Assembly: GCF_000418325.1 (NCBI RefSeq)
Contig: NC_021658.1
Coordinates: 2,046,001-2,110,000, forward strand
Direction of reading: 5' to 3'
Origin: Sorangium cellulosum So0157-2
GTDB taxonomy: Bacteria; Myxococcota_A; Polyangia; Polyangiales; Polyangiaceae
DNA length: 64,000 nucleotides
Positions 54,566 to 64,000 of this stretch are shown here, piece after piece; position 1 is the first letter of the stretch, and the number at the start of each line of letters is the position of its first letter. Under the pieces are notes generated by a model. It did not search any database, had not been told where the DNA came from, and was given only the letters and a program-made list of their open reading frames with translations. The translations under genes were made by a program, and so were the position numbers.

Positions 54566-55285
54566 CTAGTTTGCCTTGCAGAGTTTGACCCATGGGACGA
54601 TGTGGCTGCCGATCCTGGGTCGAAACGTGATCGCCGCGCCAGCGATATCGCCGTCGTTGCCTACGTAGCAGGTGTAGGTGCACCATCCGTCGGTGATGAG
54701 GTTTCCGAGGCCCCATGTGTCCGGGCATGGCTTGCATTTGCCGTCTCCGCAGTCGTCGAGGATGCAGACCTTTGCAAAGTCGCAGGAGACGCTGGAGTTG
54801 CACAAGAACGGCGGGGCCATGCACTCGACCTTGATCGGATACCCGTACGAGAGGGTCGTCGGATCCAGCGAAGCGACCCACTGCTCCGCCATCTCCCACG
54901 CGAGCGGCGCGTTCTCCTCGATGAGTCGCAGCAGCGTTTCGTCGTCGATGGTTGCCGGATCGACGATCTGGGATTCGGTCAGCCCGCTGAGAGCGTACGC
55001 CGCGTAGCCGGCTTTCGCCTGGGTGAGCGCGAGCTCTACCGGGTCCGCCTTTCGCGCCGCTTCGATCGCCTCTTGCTCCTCGGGCGTGAATCCGGCACCG
55101 CCGTCCGTGGGAGAGGGCTGCGTGTCGTCGGGGGCCGGCTGCGTGTCGTCGGGTTCCGGCTGCGTGTCGTCGCTGCCGTCCTCGCCCCCTTGCCTGAGGT
55201 GGATGGTGCAAGCAGGGACCATCAGCACGCCGAATGCCACGGCAGTGAGCAACGCCCCGGGGTTCGTCAGGATGTTCTTTGACAT
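54566..55285 (-). CDS. Lipoprotein with DDTQPxP repeats and Cys-rich domain
   Basis: A 239-aa exported protein. Lipobox MVPAC, then three 7-residue repeats DDTQP(E/A/S)P encoded by 21-bp units, a helical segment (about 65-130) and a C-terminal domain with ten cysteines (VECMAPPFLCNSSVSCDF, VCILDDCGDGKCKPC, WCTYTC, LCKAN) that probably forms several disulfides. Function unknown. Upstream partner of the two-half protein. Confidence 0.68.
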   Translation of the reverse strand: MSKNILTNPGALLTAVAFGVLMVPACTIHLRQGGEDGSDDTQPEPDDTQPAPDDTQPSPTDGGAGFTPEEQEAIEAARKADPVELALTQAKAGYAAYALSGLTESQIVDPATIDDETLLRLIEENAPLAWEMAEQWVASLDPTTLSYGYPIKVECMAPPFLCNSSVSCDFAKVCILDDCGDGKCKPCPDTWGLGNLITDGWCTYTCYVGNDGDIAGAAITFRPRIGSHIVPWVKLCKAN

Positions 55286-55636
55286 GATGTGCCCCTCCGC
55301 GAGAATATTTCGGACCAGCGTGCACGGAAATACGCAACTGAGAACGGGGCGTCAACGCGGGGCTCACCGCGATTAAGGACGACCGGCCTCATGGGCGTGG
55401 TCAGCGTTGAACCCTTCCAGGCTTGAGCCTGACCGGAAGCGGCCGTCGGGCGGGCCCTGAGCGCGCGGTTGGTTCGGCGCCGGACGGAAGGCAAGCGACA
55501 CCATGCGCTCGGCCGCTGGCGTCCTCTCGATTCCATATCAGTCTAGTGCGCTGAAGATCGACCGGGCGAGTCCGTCAGGCTCGGATCGGGCCTTGAAGGG
55601 ACATCGCCGTTCCCGCGAGACGCGGAGGAGATCGAG
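55286..55636. other. Divergent intergenic region
   Basis: 351 bp between divergent lipoprotein genes. It should hold two promoters. A modest 5-bp stem with a 6-nt loop occurs around 55356-55371. No small gene with coding-like composition was found. Confidence 0.4.
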
Positions 55637-57748
55637 GTGCCAGTGCCAGCGGACCTCTTCAGAAGCGCTCCGTTCACGAGGGGCCTGCCGCCGCTCGTCA
55701 TCGCCGCCGCCATCACCGCCGCGGGCTGCGCTCAGCCCCGGGAGCCGCCGGGCTCGGAGGCCGGCGGCGGCGGGAGCGGCGGGGCCGGCGGGAGCGGCGA
55801 GGGCGGCGAGAGCGGCGCGGGCGGCGAAGGCGGAGCGGGCGGCGCGCCGTGCAGCGTGGCCGCGGATTGCCCCGGGGTCGACGGCGCGTGTCGGCGGCGC
55901 ACCTGCGAGGGCGGCCGGTGCGGCCTCGACCCGGCGCCGCGGGGAAAGCCCGTGGCCGAGCAGGTGCCGGGCGACTGCAAGAAGAGCGTCTGCGACGGGC
56001 AGGGCGCCGTGATCGAGATCGAGGACGAGCAGGACGTCTTCTCCGATGGAGACCCGTGCTCGGCCGACGTCTGCGTCGCCGGCGCGCCGGAGAACCCGCC
56101 GGCCCCGGCCACCACGGTGTGCGGCGGGGCCGATCCGTCCGGAGGGCGCTATTGCGACGGAAACGGCGCCTGCGTCGAGTGCCTCGCCCCGGGCGATTGC
56201 CTGAGCAACGTCTGCGTCGGGAACAGGTGCGTGGCGCCCGATTGCGGCGACGGCGCGACGAACGGGGCGGAGACCGACGTCGACTGCGGGGGCTCCGCGT
56301 GCGTGCCGTGCCCGGACGCGGCGGCGTGCCTCGCCGACGCGGACTGCCGGAGCGGGATCTGCAGGGACGGGATCTGCAGGGCGTCCTCGTGCACCGACGG
56401 CGCGACGAACGGGGCGGAGACCGACGTCGACTGCGGCGGGTCGGCGTGCCCGCCGTGCGCCACCGGCAAGGCGTGCGCGGCGGACGGCGATTGCCTCGGC
56501 GGCAGGTGCTCGGGGACGACGTGCCTCCCGTCGTGCACCGACGTCGCGCGGAACGGCGCGGAGACGGACATCGACTGCGGCGGGCCGGCGTGCGTCGGGT
56601 GCGCCGCCGGCATGCGCTGCGCGATCGGGCGCGATTGCCTGAGCCACGTCTGCAGCGCGGCGGGGGCGTGCGCGCTGCCCGCGTGCGGCGACGGGGTCGT
56701 CAACGCCGCCGGCGAGGCGTGCGACGACGGCAACGCGAGCAACACCGACGCGTGCCTCACGACGTGCGAGGCGGCCTCGTGCGGCGACGGGTTCGTGCAG
56801 GCCGGCGTGGAGGCGTGCGACGACGCCAACGCCAGCGACGCCGACGCCTGCCCGGCCGGCTGCGCGGCGGCCGCGTGCGGCGACGGGTTCGTGCGCACCG
56901 GCGTCGAGGCGTGCGACGACGGCAACCGGAACGCCGGCGACGGGTGCAGCCCCGGGTGCCTCCGCGAAGGGTGCGGCGACGGCGCGATCCGGTCCGGCGA
57001 GGAGTGCGACGACGGCGACACCGACAGCACCGACGGCTGCCCCATCACGTGCCGCGTCGCGCGGTGCGGCGACGGGTTCGTGCGGGCCGGCGTCGAGGGG
57101 TGCGACGACGCCAACGCGGCGAGCGGCGACGGATGCAGCGCGACCTGCGTCGTGGAGGCGAGGTACGCGTGCCGGGGCACGCCGAGCGTGTGTACCTACT
57201 CGAGCGAGCGCAACTGCGGGGACGCGGAGGACAACGACCTCGACGGCGAGACGGATTGCGACGACCCGGACTGCGCGACCGGCTGCGATGGCGGCGTGGG
57301 CGGCTGCTCGCCGGGGCAGGTGCTGTGGGTGGAGTCGTCCACCGACGTGCCCAAGACGGTCACGGATCGCGCGGTCGCCGCCAGCGTCCTTGCGGTCGGC
57401 GCGAGCGGCGCGGTGCGGCGCGTGACGCTCGAGGTCGATATCGCGCACTCGTTCGCCGCGGACGTCGACATCTCGCTCGCCTCTCCGGCGGGGACGAGGG
57501 TCGATGTCTCGAGCGACAACGGGGGCTCCGGCGACGACTACCGCGGGACCCTCTTCGACATGGGGTGCAGGACCCCGGTCACGGCGGGTGCGGCGCCGTT
57601 CCGCGGGTGCTTCCGCCCGGAGGCCTCGTTCACGGCGTTCCTGGCCCGGCCGGCGAGCGGCACGTGGACGCTCCGGGTCGGGGACGACGCCGGGTCCGAC
57701 TCCGGCACGCTGAACTCGTGGTCCATCGCCCTCTGCATCGAGCGGTGA
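55637..57748 (+). CDS. Large Cys-rich lipoprotein with DUF4215 repeats and P-domain-like C-terminus
   Basis: A 703-aa lipoprotein starting at GTG 55637 (GAGGTG upstream), lipobox TAAGC (Cys31). A Gly/Ser/Glu linker is followed by about 500 residues of Cys-rich modules. These comprise three copies of a DGATNGAETDVDCGGSAC-type repeat and five copies of the myxobacterial DUF4215 repeat CGDGFV..GVEACDDGN. The last 130 residues resemble a proprotein-convertase P-domain (VEVDIAHSFAADVDISLASPAG, ending TWTLRVGDDAGSDSGTLNSWSIALC). Surface-exposed; adhesive or scaffolding role is inference. Confidence 0.8.
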   Translation: MPVPADLFRSAPFTRGLPPLVIAAAITAAGCAQPREPPGSEAGGGGSGGAGGSGEGGESGAGGEGGAGGAPCSVAADCPGVDGACRRRTCEGGRCGLDPAPRGKPVAEQVPGDCKKSVCDGQGAVIEIEDEQDVFSDGDPCSADVCVAGAPENPPAPATTVCGGADPSGGRYCDGNGACVECLAPGDCLSNVCVGNRCVAPDCGDGATNGAETDVDCGGSACVPCPDAAACLADADCRSGICRDGICRASSCTDGATNGAETDVDCGGSACPPCATGKACAADGDCLGGRCSGTTCLPSCTDVARNGAETDIDCGGPACVGCAAGMRCAIGRDCLSHVCSAAGACALPACGDGVVNAAGEACDDGNASNTDACLTTCEAASCGDGFVQAGVEACDDANASDADACPAGCAAAACGDGFVRTGVEACDDGNRNAGDGCSPGCLREGCGDGAIRSGEECDDGDTDSTDGCPITCRVARCGDGFVRAGVEGCDDANAASGDGCSATCVVEARYACRGTPSVCTYSSERNCGDAEDNDLDGETDCDDPDCATGCDGGVGGCSPGQVLWVESSTDVPKTVTDRAVAASVLAVGASGAVRRVTLEVDIAHSFAADVDISLASPAGTRVDVSSDNGGSGDDYRGTLFDMGCRTPVTAGAAPFRGCFRPEASFTAFLARPASGTWTLRVGDDAGSDSGTLNSWSIALCIER

Positions 57749-57869
57749 CCGCGGGAGCCGTGCCCGCGCCGCGGCGCGGGGCCGGTCGCGCCCGTCCGGT
57801 CCGAGCGTCCGCGCTCGGCTGGCCGGGTCTCCCGTACCGCCGGCCCGCGATTCATGCCAGGGTGCGCGC

Positions 57870-58643
57870 GTGCCCTGGGTTCGCGCATCGCTTCGAGGTC
57901 AAACCGTCTACGCCCGCGCCGATGCCGCCGGCGCCCTGACCGCGGAGGAAGGGGGCGGCGTCGAGATCCGCTACAAGCCGAACGACGGCCGCAGGTACAA
58001 GGCCCGCCTGGACAACCTGACCATCGTCGACCCGAAGGTGCTGCCCGACGACACCTGCGGTCCGGCCGAGGCGGTCGTGAAGGCGCGCGCCGGCGAGCAG
58101 CCCGACGGGGCAGGGGGCGCAGGCGCTCCGGCGCCGGCCGGGGCGGCGCGCGGGCAGCGCAAGGCGACCGGGCGAGGGGCGACCGCCGCGGCGCCTGTCC
58201 CGGAGGGGGCCGTCATCGTCTACGCCGACGGCGCGTGCTCGGGGAACCCTGGGCCCGCGGGCCTCGGCGTGGTGGTCATCGACGGCGGCCGGCGGATCGA
58301 GCGCAGCGAGTACCTCGGCACCGCGACCAACAACATCGCGGAGCTGACCGCGATCCTCCGGTCGCTCGAGGAGGTGGACCAGCCGGAGCGGCCCATCGTC
58401 ATCCACACCGACAGCCAGTACTCGATCGGCGTGCTCCAGAAGGGGTGGAAGGCCAAGGCGAACGCCGAGCTCATCGCCTCGCTGCGCGACGCGCTCGCGG
58501 CGCGGCCGCGCGCGCGCCTCGTTTACGTTCCAGGGCACGCGGGCGTGCTGCTCAACGAGCGCGCCGACGCGCTCGCGCGCGAGGCCGTCCGCGAGCGCGC
58601 GTCCCGGCGGACGGTGTACCCCGGCGCTGCCGGCTCTGGCTGA
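57870..58643 (+). CDS. rnhA: Ribonuclease HI with an extra N-terminal domain
   Basis: Cleaves RNA in RNA-DNA hybrids. The C-terminal 145 residues carry the RNase H fold: ADGACSGNPGPAG (catalytic Asp), NIAELTAI (Glu), HTDSQYSIGVLQKGWKAK (Asp) and ERADALA (final Asp), plus the PGHAG loop. The N-terminal 110 residues add a short beta-rich domain (VYARADAAGALTAEEGGGVE) and an Ala/Gly/Pro linker; it is not the HBD/viroplasmin-type domain I would expect. GTG start 57870 is uncertain. Confidence 0.87.
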   Translation: MPWVRASLRGQTVYARADAAGALTAEEGGGVEIRYKPNDGRRYKARLDNLTIVDPKVLPDDTCGPAEAVVKARAGEQPDGAGGAGAPAPAGAARGQRKATGRGATAAAPVPEGAVIVYADGACSGNPGPAGLGVVVIDGGRRIERSEYLGTATNNIAELTAILRSLEEVDQPERPIVIHTDSQYSIGVLQKGWKAKANAELIASLRDALAARPRARLVYVPGHAGVLLNERADALAREAVRERASRRTVYPGAAGSG

Positions 58644-58805
58644 GCGCGCGCTCTCCGGCACACGGTGGAGCTCCGGCTGGCGGCAGACGTGTAACCCTGG
58701 CCCCCTGGAGGCGGCGCCCCAGCAGCCCTGACGGCGACGCTGGGGGGCCGTGGCCGCCGAGCGCGTCGCCTGTGGACACGCGCGCTCGGCGGGGGCCCGC
58801 GCGGC

Positions 58806-61148
<2,343 letters not shown>

Positions 61149-61214
61149 TCATGTCGGGCCGCGCCGGGCCGGAAACGCGTGGAACCGGCCGGGGTCAAAT
61201 GGTAGAGCCGCGCG

Positions 61215-62231
61215 ATGCGCGCCCCGCTCCGCCTCGCCCTCGCCGGGCTCATCACCGCCGCCGCCCTCGCCTCGCCGCTCGCCCACGCGGTCGTGAGCGA
61301 GCGGATCGTCGCGGTCGTCGGCGATCGCGCCATCCTGCTCTCGGATCTGCGGCAGCGGGCCCGCCCCTTCCTCCTGCAGATCCAGGCCCGGGTCCCGCCG
61401 GGCCCGCAGCAGGCGGCGGCCGAGTCGCAGGTCTTTCGCGAGCTCGTCCAGAAGATGGTGGACGAGGAGCTCGAGGGCCAGGCCGCCGAGAAGGCCAATA
61501 TCCGCGTCACCTCCGACGAGATCGAGAACGCCTTCCGGAACATCGCCGCCGCGGAGCAGACGACGGTCGAGGAGCTGTTCCGGATGGCGCGGGCGAGCTC
61601 CGGGCTCACCGAGCAGGAGTACCGCGACGAGATCCGCCGGCAGATCCTCGAGGGGAAGATGCTGCAGCTCCGGGTGAAGGGCCGGGTGCGCATCACCGAG
61701 CAGGACGTGCTGTCCGCGTACGACCGGATGGTGCGCGAGGAGCGCCGGCGGCGCGAGTTCCACCCGGCGTGGATCGTCCTGCGCCTCCTGCCCGGCTCGA
61801 GCGCCGAGGCGATCGAGGAGCGGCGCGCGCTCGCGGCGGCGCTCGCCGACCGCGCGCGGCGGGGCGAGGACTTCGCGGCGCTCGCGCGGCAGTTCTCGGA
61901 CGACACCGCGACCCGCGACGAGGGCGGCGACCTCGGGGTCCGCGCGCCGCAGGGGACGCAGGCCGCGGCGAGCGGCCAGCGCGAGGTGATGGCCCCGGAG
62001 CTCGAGGCCGCGCTGATGGCGGTCGAGCCGGGCGGCGTGGTCGGGCCGACGCGCGCCGGCGACGCGTTCGTGGTGATGAAGCTCCTCAGCCGCCAGCCGT
62101 CGCGCTTCACGACGCTCGAGGCCGCTCGGCCGGAGATCCTCCAGCGGCTGCAGGCAGAGATCCTGCAGAAGGCCAAGCAGAAGTGGCTCGACGAGCTGAA
62201 GCGCGGGACGCACGTGGAGGTCCGGCTCTGA
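61215..62231 (+). CDS. SurA-like periplasmic peptidyl-prolyl isomerase/chaperone
   Basis: A 338-aa exported protein with a Sec signal (cleavage about residue 25, LAHA). The N-terminal SurA_N-type chaperone region (IVAVVGDRAILLSDLRQRA; helices to about 175) is followed by one parvulin-type PPIase domain (about 180-290; FHPAWIVLRLL, GEDFAALARQFSDD, GGDLGV, VGPTRAGDAFVVMKL). Only one rotamase domain, unlike E. coli SurA with two. Likely assists outer-membrane protein folding. Overlapping or adjacent YkgJ gene follows 65 bp later. Confidence 0.87.
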   Translation: MRAPLRLALAGLITAAALASPLAHAVVSERIVAVVGDRAILLSDLRQRARPFLLQIQARVPPGPQQAAAESQVFRELVQKMVDEELEGQAAEKANIRVTSDEIENAFRNIAAAEQTTVEELFRMARASSGLTEQEYRDEIRRQILEGKMLQLRVKGRVRITEQDVLSAYDRMVREERRRREFHPAWIVLRLLPGSSAEAIEERRALAAALADRARRGEDFAALARQFSDDTATRDEGGDLGVRAPQGTQAAASGQREVMAPELEAALMAVEPGGVVGPTRAGDAFVVMKLLSRQPSRFTTLEAARPEILQRLQAEILQKAKQKWLDELKRGTHVEVRL

Positions 62232-62296
62232 CGGGCGCGCGCGGCGCGGCGGGCGCGGGCGGCCGCGGCGAGGCGGGCGGCCGCGGCGAGGCGGGC

Positions 62297-62650
62297 GTGC
62301 CCGAGTGCACCGCGTGCGGCACCTGCTGCTTCTCGACCCTGCCCGAGTACATCCGGGTCTTCGGCTGCGACTACGACCGCATGGACGATCGCGCGCGGGC
62401 GCTCACGCGGTTCATCGGCAACCGCTGCTACATGCACGTCGAGGACGGCCGCTGCGCCGCGCTCACGCTGGACGCAGAGCGCGGCCGCTTCCTGTGCTCG
62501 ATCTACGAGGTGCGGCCCGACTGCTGCCGCGCGCTCGAGCGCGGCAGCGGCGCGTGCATCGGCGAGCTCCACGAGAAGCGGGAGCGGCCGCTGATCGCGC
62601 TCGAGCGGCTGCGGCGATCCGGCGAGCCGGGCCGTGATGGGAACGGCTAG
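62297..62650 (+). CDS. YkgJ-family zinc/iron-chelating cysteine-cluster protein
   Basis: A 117-aa YkgJ-type protein (start GTG 62297 chosen: it is the only start codon before the first motif). It contains CTACGTCC, RCYMHVEDGRCAAL, FLCSIYEVRPDCCRALERGSGAC, i.e. eight or more cysteines in the family spacing, thought to bind zinc or an iron-sulfur cluster. Upstream is a 17-bp duplicated GGCGGCCGCGGCGAGGC block. The stop overlaps the convergent gene end by 4 nt (CTAG). Confidence 0.8.
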   Translation: MPECTACGTCCFSTLPEYIRVFGCDYDRMDDRARALTRFIGNRCYMHVEDGRCAALTLDAERGRFLCSIYEVRPDCCRALERGSGACIGELHEKRERPLIALERLRRSGEPGRDGNG

Positions 62651-63114
62651 ACAGCGCGCTGCGCGATGAGCGCGCTCACGATTTTGCGCGTGATCTCCGC
62701 GGAAAAGATCTCCCGCAGGTGTTCGATGAACTCCTCCTTGGAGCCTGCCAGGTAGGTCTGCTGCTCGAAGAGGATCGCCACGGGGTAGATGGACGCAGGC
62801 TGATACACCCCGAAGAGGCCGTACCGGTAGTCGGAGATCGCGGGGGCTTTCAACACGAAGTGGTGCACCATCTCGGGCTCGAAGGTGATGTTCGTCCCTG
62901 GTCGCTCCCACGGCGGGATGTCGCGATCGAGGCGGATGTTGATGCTGCGCCGGGCGAGCTCCGTCGTGGGCTCGGTCCTGACCTCGGCCTCCACCAGGTT
63001 CTTCGTCCGCTCCCCGAGCATCGTCGCCTGCTCCCGCAGGATGACCACGGGCAGCTCGTCAGCGGGCGCAGCGCCCAGATCTTCCGGCCACAGGTTGGGC
63101 AATTTGCTCGTCAT
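62647..63114 (-). CDS. Small cytoplasmic protein, function unknown
   Basis: A 155-aa protein not recognised. It is predicted alpha/beta, with LPVVILREQATMLGERTKNL near the N-terminus and a central NITFEPEMVHHFVLKAPAISDYRYGLFGVYQP block, ending in a helix. AAAGGA lies about 10 nt upstream of the ATG. Overlaps the YkgJ stop by 4 nt and is 15 bp downstream of the broken endonuclease gene, suggesting an operon with it. Confidence 0.65.
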   Translation of the reverse strand: MTSKLPNLWPEDLGAAPADELPVVILREQATMLGERTKNLVEAEVRTEPTTELARRSINIRLDRDIPPWERPGTNITFEPEMVHHFVLKAPAISDYRYGLFGVYQPASIYPVAILFEQQTYLAGSKEEFIEHLREIFSAEITRKIVSALIAQRAV

Positions 63115-63129
63115 CGCGTCGTGATCCTT

Positions 63130-63945
63130 TCAGAGGCTCAGCCGGAAGAGAACCGGCAGGTGATCCGATGCTCGACCTCTATCCGGCAGGCCGCCCTGGG
63201 TCAGCAAGGAGGAGGCGCCGTCGGCGTGAAGGATCTCCAGCTCCTCCGGGCGAAACGCGTCGAGCAGGTCGGGACGGATCAGCACCTGGTCGTACATGTT
63301 CCAGAAGAAGGTGATGTGCTCCCCACCGTCGCGGTAATACGTACCCGGGGGACCCGGTGAACCGTCGCCGAAGCGGCTCCACATCGGATTGTAGAAGAAG
63401 GGGTGCGACCGACCCTCGACCTTCCGCGCACCGCGAGCCGCTACGGATCAGTCCATCACCGCGTTCAGCCCGGCGGCCGAAACCATGCCGCTCTCGAACG
63501 GGTTCATGTTGAAGTCCCCGGCCAGGATCGTGCGTCGATGGCCGAGCTTGCGCTCCAGCTCGTCGAGCATGCGCGAGAGCTCCACGCAGGCAAACGCCTG
63601 GCTGTCCTCCCGCTGGTAGAGCTTGCTCCGTAGATGCACCACGCCGAGCAGCATGTCGTGTCGCGCTGGCAGGCGCAGGTGCCTGACCGTGAGCCGCGCA
63701 TCGTCGTACAGCGGGCGGATGAGGTCGCCCGCGAATCGCGAGTAGATGGCGATCCCGCGCGGGGTGCCAGGGCTGCCGTTGTCGTGGAACTCGACCCGCT
63801 TCCGGTTGAGCGCCCGCAGCATGGCACCCTCCGGCGTCGAGCACTCCGCCAGCATGAGGACGTCGACCTGATGCCGCTCGGCCAGGCGAGCCGCGATGTC
63901 CTCGCGGCGCTGGCGGTTCAGGTTCCAGAACAAGAACGTCAGCAT
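63130..63945 (-). pseudogene. Endonuclease/exonuclease/phosphatase gene interrupted by an in-frame TGA
   Basis: From ATG 63945 the frame reads MLTFLFWNLNRQRREDIAAR through an EEP-fold N-terminal half ending ILAGDFNMNPFESGMVSAAG, then MD and a TGA at 63448-63450. The same frame continues with no other stop for 105 residues (RSHPFFYNPMWSRFGDG ... SDHLPVLFRLSL, stop at 63130). The catalytic GDFNMNP motif lies before the stop and the essential SDHLPV motif after it, so the truncated product should be inactive. A single C-to-T change of CGA to TGA explains it; a sequencing error is the other explanation. Confidence 0.8.
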
Positions 63946-64000
63946 CGGCGTGCGGACCGAGGCTAGCCCGCGCACTAGGGCGAGGCGTCCCTGTCCTCCA
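63946..64000. other. Window edge upstream of the endonuclease gene
   Basis: 55 bp with no recognisable gene or site. Confidence 0.3.

Noticed and set aside
63130..63945. Selenocysteine at the in-frame TGA of the EEP gene
   Set aside because: The position is not a catalytic cysteine in the family and no stem-loop suited to recoding is evident after the codon.

Overview
The window is very GC-rich with strong GC3 bias. It looks like a chromosomal piece of a myxobacterium of the Sorangium/Polyangium type. The evidence is gene content: many secreted lipoproteins, Cys-rich DUF4215-type repeats, a membrane-anchored Ser/Thr kinase, a DUF1592/DUF1552 pair, a monomeric isocitrate dehydrogenase and a type VI secretion (T6SS) accessory cluster. 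The species call is inference. I saw no tRNA, rRNA, CRISPR array or replication origin.

Layout. 69-3657: MacA-like adaptor and two MacB/FtsX-type permeases, joined by 4-nt overlaps; the ATPase is not in the window. 3695-10856: a doubly deleted MFS pseudogene, a GNAT acetyltransferase, a 42-bp direct repeat, a sugar-epimerase-like SDR, two alpha/beta hydrolases, a lipoprotein, a zinc-ribbon protein and a HAD phosphatase. 10925-13482: a lipoprotein with an 18-bp tandem repeat in its leader, divergent from a TIGR02147-like regulator, with a nested inverted repeat between them. 13483-14444: eroded gene fragments.

14445-24619: T6SS accessory island with two DUF2169 proteins (one fused to pentapeptide repeats), a short VgrG, an opposite-strand protein joining two ASH domains to a VgrG-tail-like beta-helix, a DUF3467-like protein, a pentapeptide-repeat protein, DUF3540 and DUF4150/PAAR-like. 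No sheath, baseplate or membrane-complex genes are present. The island lies between eroded DNA and an IS1182-type transposase remnant (24615-25258). The most original idea here is that the spike is split into separate proteins.

25352-36409: a PhzS-like flavin monooxygenase, a membrane protein/vWA pair, a lipoprotein, the DUF1552/DUF1592 pair, a predicted outer-membrane beta-barrel and a lipoprotein beta-propeller with a cytochrome-like N-terminus. 36693-51042: five glycosyltransferases, an MMPL/RND exporter and an acyltransferase, interspersed with a kinase, DNA-3-methyladenine glycosylase I and a GuaB1-type IMPDH-like enzyme; part of this may make and export a glycolipid.

51092-64000: a SpoIIAA-like protein, small lipoproteins, a 13-copy 22-bp minisatellite, a truncated gene remnant, a protein made of two similar halves, a large Cys-rich lipoprotein with a P-domain-like end, RNase HI, NADP isocitrate dehydrogenase, a SurA-like chaperone, a YkgJ-type protein, a small unknown and an endonuclease/phosphatase gene broken by an in-frame TGA. 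Start codons were chosen from ribosome-binding sites and family alignment from memory; no database search was possible.
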